Source: Rugosimonospora africana
GTDB taxonomy: Bacteria; Actinomycetota; Actinomycetes; Mycobacteriales; Micromonosporaceae
Length of the DNA: 64,000 nt
Direction: 5' to 3'
NCBI RefSeq assembly: GCF_016862975.1
Contig: NZ_BONZ01000021.1
Location: 186,001-250,000, forward strand
Part shown: positions 59,527 to 64,000 of the stretch, piece by piece
Layout: every line of letters begins with the position of its first letter
Numbering within the stretch: the stretch's first letter is position 1
Translations under genes and position numbers: made by a program
Notes under the pieces: generated by a model
The model's input: the letters and a program-made list of their open reading frames with translations, nothing else
What the model was told of the DNA's origin: nothing
Databases searched by the model: none

Positions 59527-60785
59527 CAGTTGCTCTTCCAGTATTCGTCGGCAGCCTGCTGGATGGTCTGCAGCTGCTTCTGGTAGCTCGACGGGTCGGC
59601 GAGGAATCCACTGAAGGCGTCGAGCGCGGCGGTCAGGATCGGCGCCGGTGTCGCGTCGAAGTACCGGTTGTCCAGCGTGACCTGGTCGCCGGTCGCGGCC
59701 TGCGCCACGGTGTTGAGCGCCGGGTCATCGATCGTCACCTTCGGATTGGCCGACACGTCCTTGCGGCTGTTGGCCCACGTGGACTGCGCGTCCGGCTGGA
59801 TCCACCACTTCATGAACTTGGTGTTGGCGGCCGGGTCGGGTGCCTTGGCCAGCGAGCACAGCGGCCCGCTCTCGAACGCCACCTGGGTCTTCGATGCCCC
59901 GGTGGTCACGTTCGGTACCACGAACATGCCGTAGTCGGAGTCGCTCTTCATGCCCGCCTGGACCAAGCTCGTGTTGAACCAGGTGCCCAGCAACGTCATG
60001 GCCGTCTTGCCCGACTTCATCTGGTCGGCCGGCTGCTCCTTGCTGCCCGGGTCGGCGAAGAGGCCCTGGTCGATCATTGACTTCCAGCGCTGCATCACGG
60101 CGACGACACCCGGGTCGGTGTACTTCGCCTTACCGGTCGCCAGCCGGTTGTAGAGGTCCGGGTCGGTACCGATGAGCAACTGCTGGAACCAGACGAAGCT
60201 GAACAGGATCGAGGTCTGGTAGAACGGCGCGAAGCCCTTGGCCTTCAACGCCGCCGCGTCGGCCATCAGGCCGTTCCAGTCCGTGGGCGGCGTGGTGATG
60301 CCGGCCGCGGCGAAGTCCTTCTTGTTGTAGAACATCACCCAGTAGGCCACGTTCAACGGCACGCAGTACTGCTTGCTGTCGAAGGTGAAGTACGGCTCCA
60401 GGTTCTTGGGCAGGTAACCCTTGTCGATCCCGTCCGACCAGATCGACGAGGTGTCCGCCACCTGCTTCGTGGAGATGAGATCCTGCAACTGGCCCCCGGT
60501 CGCCCAGGTGAACAGGTCGGGCTTGTTGGGGGTGCGCAGGGATGCCTTGATGAATGCCTGGTAGGTGTTCTCATCGGTGTACCCGACCGGGTTGACAGAC
60601 AATCCGATCTGACTCTTGGACATGGTGCCGAGCTGCTGGAAGAACGGCTTCCATGCGCCCTTGTCGTTATAGAGCTTGAGCTCGCTCTTGTTGGCAGAGC
60701 CCGAGTTGCCACCACACGCGGTCAGAGCCAGCGCCGCGGTCGCGACCAGGGTCACGAGAATCCGTGTCCGCCGCACAGACGTCAC
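59526..60785 (-). CDS. Sugar ABC transporter substrate-binding lipoprotein
   Basis: 419 residues. The signal peptide RRTRILVTLVATAALALTAC ends with lipobox LTAC, so it is membrane-anchored outside. Extracellular solute-binding family 1 features are AFIKASLRTPNKPDLFTWAT, YCVPLNVAYWVMFYNKKDFA, GKTAMTLLGTWFNTSL and KFMKWWIQPDAQSTWANSRK. It captures the sugar for the two permeases and is the first transport gene of the operon, 37 bases after the GntR gene. Confidence 0.95.
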   Translation of the reverse strand: MTSVRRTRILVTLVATAALALTACGGNSGSANKSELKLYNDKGAWKPFFQQLGTMSKSQIGLSVNPVGYTDENTYQAFIKASLRTPNKPDLFTWATGGQLQDLISTKQVADTSSIWSDGIDKGYLPKNLEPYFTFDSKQYCVPLNVAYWVMFYNKKDFAAAGITTPPTDWNGLMADAAALKAKGFAPFYQTSILFSFVWFQQLLIGTDPDLYNRLATGKAKYTDPGVVAVMQRWKSMIDQGLFADPGSKEQPADQMKSGKTAMTLLGTWFNTSLVQAGMKSDSDYGMFVVPNVTTGASKTQVAFESGPLCSLAKAPDPAANTKFMKWWIQPDAQSTWANSRKDVSANPKVTIDDPALNTVAQAATGDQVTLDNRYFDATPAPILTAALDAFSGFLADPSSYQKQLQTIQQAADEYWKSN

Positions 60786-60795
60786 CTTTCATCTT

Positions 60796-60825
60796 GAGGG
60801 ACGGTTCATTTCGAGGGACGGTTCA
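60796..60825. repeat. 13-bp direct repeat between regulator and transporter genes
   Basis: GAGGGACGGTTCA occurs at 60796-60808 and 60813-60825, with 17-bp spacing. The second copy contains the stop codon of the GntR gene. It could be an internal regulator-binding site or the result of slippage. Confidence 0.7.
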
Positions 60826-61548
60826 GGAGGGCGCCAGGCGACCGCGTACCACGGCGGTGACGTCCTCAAGGTGTCGCCGCATCAGTTCGCCGGCCCGTTC
60901 GCGTTGGCCGGACTCGATAGCGGCGAGGACGGCCCGGTGCTCCACGTGGTCGCGGCTCCGGTCGTCGAAGAGTTGCAGAATCTCGCGCTGCTCACCGGCA
61001 TGCACCGAAAGCAGCGAATCCAGTACCTCGCGCAGGATGCGATGCCCGCTCGCGGTGGCCACGGCACGATGGAAGGCCATGTTCGCCTCGTGCAGCCGCT
61101 GATCGTTGCCCGCCAGGCAGCGTTCGGCCGTGGCGAGCGTGTCACGCAGTTCGGCTCGTGCCGCCGCTCCCCTGTGCTCGGCGGCCAACCCGGCCAGGTG
61201 CGGCTCGATGAGCAGCCGCGCCTCGAGCAGCTGGACGAGCTGCTCGCCACCGAGCCGGGGCGGGTTGGGGTTGGCCATCACCAGCCGGTCGATCCCGGCG
61301 TTGACATACATCCCCGAGCCATGGCGGATGTCGATCGCACCGGTGGCCTGGAGCCGGCGCAGCGCCTCGCGCATGGTCGGCGTGGCGACGGCGAACCGGT
61401 CCGCCAGTACTCGTGCCGCCGGCAACCGGTCGCCCGGTTCCAGGCCCTCGCCACGGATCAGTTCGACGATGCCGACCTGCAACGCGTCGGACAGGCTCGG
61501 CCTGGCTACCTCGGTACCGGCGTCGCCGGCAACCGCTGGATCAGCCAC
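60823..61548 (-). CDS. FadR-subfamily GntR regulator of the mannosidase operon
   Basis: 241 residues from GTG 61548; a TTG at 61581 is an alternative start. The winged helix reads GDRLPAARVLADRFAVATPTMREALRRLQATG followed by RHGSGMYV. The FCD domain has RLHEANMAFHRAVATASGHR and EHRAVLAAIESGQRERAGE with metal-type His and Asp. It is the first gene of the leftward carbohydrate operon and is strongly similar to the divergent GntR at 61737, so the two are recent paralogues. It probably senses a sugar acid made by the operon's dehydratase. Confidence 0.92.
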   Translation of the reverse strand: MADPAVAGDAGTEVARPSLSDALQVGIVELIRGEGLEPGDRLPAARVLADRFAVATPTMREALRRLQATGAIDIRHGSGMYVNAGIDRLVMANPNPPRLGGEQLVQLLEARLLIEPHLAGLAAEHRGAAARAELRDTLATAERCLAGNDQRLHEANMAFHRAVATASGHRILREVLDSLLSVHAGEQREILQLFDDRSRDHVEHRAVLAAIESGQRERAGELMRRHLEDVTAVVRGRLAPS

Positions 61549-61617
61549 GACCTCACCCGCCCTGTGCTCTCCCGTGAACAAGTGAGCAAGAGATTAGATG
61601 ACTTATTCACTTGATGT

Positions 61618-61649
61618 CTAGACCCAGCGTCCTGCCTAGACCCAGCGTC
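61618..61649. promoter_or_regulatory. Repeated 14-bp site between two divergent GntR genes
   Basis: CTAGACCCAGCGTC occurs twice (61618-61631 and 61636-61649), 18 bp apart, about two helical turns. To its left lies an A/T-rich stretch, AGATTAGATGACTTATTCACTTGATG, suited to a promoter. Both genes encode FadR-type regulators, so this is a likely shared operator. Confidence 0.5.
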
Positions 61650-61736
61650 ACGCACACCTGCGCAGTTGGTGAGAGCGCGCGCGATGCGCGACAATGACGC
61701 GTCGTCGATGGCGCCGCCACGGAAAGGTGCGCTGCC

Positions 61737-62579
61737 GTGCCTTCTTTTGAACTCGCCGGTCCTCCGGTCGAGCCGGTCGAACGCCGGCGGCTCGCCGACG
61801 AACTGACCGTGCGGATCCTGGAACACATCAGGAACGAGGACCTGCGCCCCGGCGACCGGCTGCCCGCGACGCGGGTGCTCGCGCAGCGGTTCGCCGTCGC
61901 CACCCCCACGCTGCGCGAGGCGCTGCGGCGCCTGGAGGCGACCGGCGCGCTCGAGCTGCGTCACGGCTCCGGTGTGTACGTACGTGGCGAGCACGGCCGG
62001 CTCATCGTGGCCAATCCGAACCGGCTACGCCTGGACCGCTCCGCGATCCTCGACCTGATCGCCGCGCGCGAGCTGATCGAGCCGCACCTGGCCGAGGGCG
62101 CCGCACGGCGGGCGGTGCAGGACAGTGCCCGGCTCACCCGACTCTCGACGAGCCTCGACCGGGCCGCGCGGGCGTTGAGCGACGGCACGGGCGACGGCAC
62201 GGGTGACATCGCCGGTGACCGCATCCGCCCGAACAGCGGTGCCAGGCCGAAGGGCACAGGCGACGCGGCCGGAGCACCCGACGCGGACGACGCCGAACTG
62301 CACGCGGCGAACATGGACTTCCATCGTGAGATCGGCCGGCTCGGCGGCAACCAGGCCCTGACTCAGGTACTCGACTCGCTGCTGGACGTCTACGACCAGG
62401 AGCAGCGGCACATCCTGGCCCTGTACAACGACCGCGACCAGGATCTGCACGTGCATCAGTCGATCCTGGCCGCGATCGTCGCGGGTAAGCCGGCGCGCGC
62501 CCAGCGCCTCATGCGTGACCACCTGCGCGACGTACGCACCGTGGTCAGCGCGGCGTTGGACGCGCGCGACGTGGGCTGA
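61737..62579 (+). CDS. FadR-subfamily GntR regulator, paralogue of the divergent one
   Basis: 280 residues from GTG 61737 with GGAAAGG upstream. The winged helix GDRLPATRVLAQRFAVATPTLREALRRLEATG with RHGSGVYV is nearly identical to the divergent regulator. The FCD domain shows AANMDFHREIGRLGGN and HQSILAAIVAGKPARAQRLM. A 35-residue disordered Gly/Asp insert (DGTGDGTGDIAGD and following) interrupts the FCD domain near residue 150, absent from the paralogue. It may regulate the convergent MFS gene or counter-regulate the sugar operon. Confidence 0.92.
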   Translation: MPSFELAGPPVEPVERRRLADELTVRILEHIRNEDLRPGDRLPATRVLAQRFAVATPTLREALRRLEATGALELRHGSGVYVRGEHGRLIVANPNRLRLDRSAILDLIAARELIEPHLAEGAARRAVQDSARLTRLSTSLDRAARALSDGTGDGTGDIAGDRIRPNSGARPKGTGDAAGAPDADDAELHAANMDFHREIGRLGGNQALTQVLDSLLDVYDQEQRHILALYNDRDQDLHVHQSILAAIVAGKPARAQRLMRDHLRDVRTVVSAALDARDVG

Positions 62580-64000
62580 TCAGAAGGCCGCGGGTGCTCC
62601 CTCGGTCGCGGACAGCTGGTCACGACGTGCCCGTACCAGCACCGCGGTGATGACCGCGGCCAGCGCGATCAGGCCCGCGCTGACCCAGAACGCCACCGTG
62701 TAGCTGTGCACCGTACCGACCGCCAGCACCTGCGCCGGGGATCCGGACTTCGCGTGGTCGGCCAGGTACGAGGTCAGCGCCGAGGCGGCGATGGTGTTCA
62801 GCAGCGCGGTGCCGAGCGAGCCACCGATCTGCTGGGCGGTGTTGACCAGTGCGCTGGCCACCCCCGCGTCGTGATTGGCGACGCCGACCAGCGCGGTGTT
62901 TGACAGCGGGCCGAACGTGATGCCCATGCCGAAGCTGATCACGAGTACCGCCGGCAGGACGTGCGACCAGTATCCGGTGTCCACCCCGATCCGGGTCAGC
63001 AGCGCCATCCCCACGGCGGCCAGCGTCAGGCCGATCACCATCGAGACCCGCGGGCCGACCCGGGTCAGCAGCTGCGTGGACAGCCCGGCGCCGAGGATGA
63101 TGCCCACGGTGAACGGCAGGAACGCCACACCGGTCATCAACGCCGAGTACCCCAGGGTGATCTGCATGTAGTACGTCAGGAACAGGAACACCCCGAACAT
63201 GCCGACGCCGACCAGCAGCGCGGCGAGGTAGGAGCCGCCCCGGTTGTTGTCCAGGATGACCCGCATCGGCAGCAGCGGGTGCTTCGACCGCAGCTCGATC
63301 ACGACGAACGCGGCGAGCAGGACCGCGGCACCGATCAGCAGGCTGAGCGTGGTCGCCGAGGTCCAGCCGTCGGACGACGCCTTCGTGAAGCCGTACACCA
63401 GCGCGACGAATCCGACCGTCGAGGTGAGCGCGCCCGGAATGTCGTACCGGGTGTTGCCCTCCGCCCGGCTCTCGTGCACGAACCGCAGTGCCAGGATCGC
63501 CGCCACGATCGCGACCGGCGCACTGACCAGCAGGCACCACCGCCACGACAGGTACTCGGTGAGCACACCGCCCGCCAGCAGGCCCACCGCGAGACCGCCA
63601 CCGGCGATCGCGCCGTACACGCCGAATGCCCGGGCGCGCTCGCGCGCGTCGGTGAAGGTGACCGTCAGCAGGGACAGCGCGGCCGGCGCCATGAGCGCGG
63701 CGAACGCACCCTGTGCCCCCCGGGCGATGAACAGCATGCCCTCGTTGACCGCGCCACCGCCGATCGCGGAGGCGGCGGCGAAGCCGATCAGGCCGATGAT
63801 GAAGGCCCTCTTGCGGCCGGTGAAGTCGGCGATCCGTCCGCCGAGCAGCAGCAGGCCGCCGAACGCCAGGGTGTAGGCGGTCACCACCCACTGCCGGTTG
63901 GCGTCGCTGATGTGCAGGTCGTGTTGGGCGGTGGGTAGCGCGATATTGACGATCGAGGCGTCCAGCACGATCAGCAACTGGGCCAGCGCTATGACTCCCA
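62580..64000 (-). CDS. MFS drug exporter, DHA2 (14-span) type, N-terminus beyond the window
   Basis: At least 472 residues; the frame is still open at the right edge (VIALAQLLIVLDASIVNIAL). Motifs are the DHA2 antiporter signature LDASIVNIALP in the first span, GGRIADFTGRKRAFIIG (motif A) and GAIAGGGLAVGLLAGGVLTE (motif C). The Asp in LDAS and Arg in GRK are the proton-coupling positions. It exports drugs or metabolites by proton exchange, and probably lacks only a short N-terminal stretch here. It is convergent with the second GntR gene, whose stop abuts its own. Confidence 0.93.
   Translation of the reverse strand, partial: GVIALAQLLIVLDASIVNIALPTAQHDLHISDANRQWVVTAYTLAFGGLLLLGGRIADFTGRKRAFIIGLIGFAAASAIGGGAVNEGMLFIARGAQGAFAALMAPAALSLLTVTFTDARERARAFGVYGAIAGGGLAVGLLAGGVLTEYLSWRWCLLVSAPVAIVAAILALRFVHESRAEGNTRYDIPGALTSTVGFVALVYGFTKASSDGWTSATTLSLLIGAAVLLAAFVVIELRSKHPLLPMRVILDNNRGGSYLAALLVGVGMFGVFLFLTYYMQITLGYSALMTGVAFLPFTVGIILGAGLSTQLLTRVGPRVSMVIGLTLAAVGMALLTRIGVDTGYWSHVLPAVLVISFGMGITFGPLSNTALVGVANHDAGVASALVNTAQQIGGSLGTALLNTIAASALTSYLADHAKSGSPAQVLAVGTVHSYTVAFWVSAGLIALAAVITAVLVRARRDQLSATEGAPAAF

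Overview
The window is very G+C-rich DNA, with coding sequence packed on both strands, many GTG and TTG starts, leaderless -10 boxes directly before start codons, and several twin-arginine and lipoprotein signals. This points to a filamentous actinomycete. A member of the Micromonosporales would fit, but I cannot name a genus from sequence alone. Forty-eight protein genes are well supported, and the first and last run off the window edges. I saw no tRNA, rRNA, CRISPR array or transposase.

Layout. (1) 1-9.9 kb, leftward: part of an extracellular contractile injection system (eCIS). In transcription order it carries a small unknown protein, tail sheath, tail tube, a Cys-rich baseplate-type protein, a disordered Pro/Ala-rich protein, a DUF4255 (Pvc16-type cap) protein, an AAA+ ATPase and a DUF4157 (eCIS-core) protein cut by the edge. 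The spike, other baseplate and tape-measure genes must lie further left. A NarL-type regulator that lacks the phospho-acceptor Asp precedes the locus. (2) 11.4-19.2 kb, leftward: a translationally coupled five-gene operon of a SWIM-like protein, an unknown protein, a VWA protein, a MoxR-like AAA+ ATPase and a DUF5682 protein. (3) 19.5-28.1 kb: short-chain acyl-CoA genes (MaoC-like dehydratase, acyl-CoA dehydrogenase, CaiB transferase), a TetR/FAD-monooxygenase pair, a TIGR03089-type protein, a leaderless ArsR regulator, an HNH nuclease and a methyltransferase. (4) 28.4-34.1 kb: a GT-C-like membrane protein, a phytoene-desaturase-like oxidoreductase, a sirtuin and a zinc alcohol dehydrogenase. 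(5) 34.3-41 kb: a FadR-type regulator divergent from a secreted GH127 plus LamG enzyme, an APC permease and a LacI regulator. (6) 41.4-49.6 kb: an ECF sigma factor, inorganic pyrophosphatase, two coupled CrcB/Fluc fluoride channel genes behind a fluoride riboswitch, efeO-efeB, and a bile-acid:sodium-symporter-like protein. (7) 49.7-61.5 kb, leftward: a carbohydrate operon running GntR, sugar ABC transporter, GH38 mannosidase, glucarate-dehydratase-like enolase, DUF4432 epimerase-like protein, SDR, DUF4185 protein and SGNH hydrolase. A divergent paralogous GntR and a partial MFS exporter close the window.

The most unusual content is not protein-coding. Two intergenic elements of about 167 bp (6509-6676 and 34155-34321) share conserved blocks and the same predicted fold. 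Two of their stems differ in sequence between the copies yet remain base-paired, and each element starts or ends exactly at the TAG stop codon of a neighbouring gene. This looks like a structured RNA or RNA-like mobile element that I do not recognise. Separately, a 51-bp imperfect palindrome occurs four times. Two copies are inserted in frame inside protein genes (17 codons each), one supplies a stop codon and one lies upstream of a regulator gene. This resembles the behaviour of Rickettsia palindromic elements. Both families should be searched for genome-wide.
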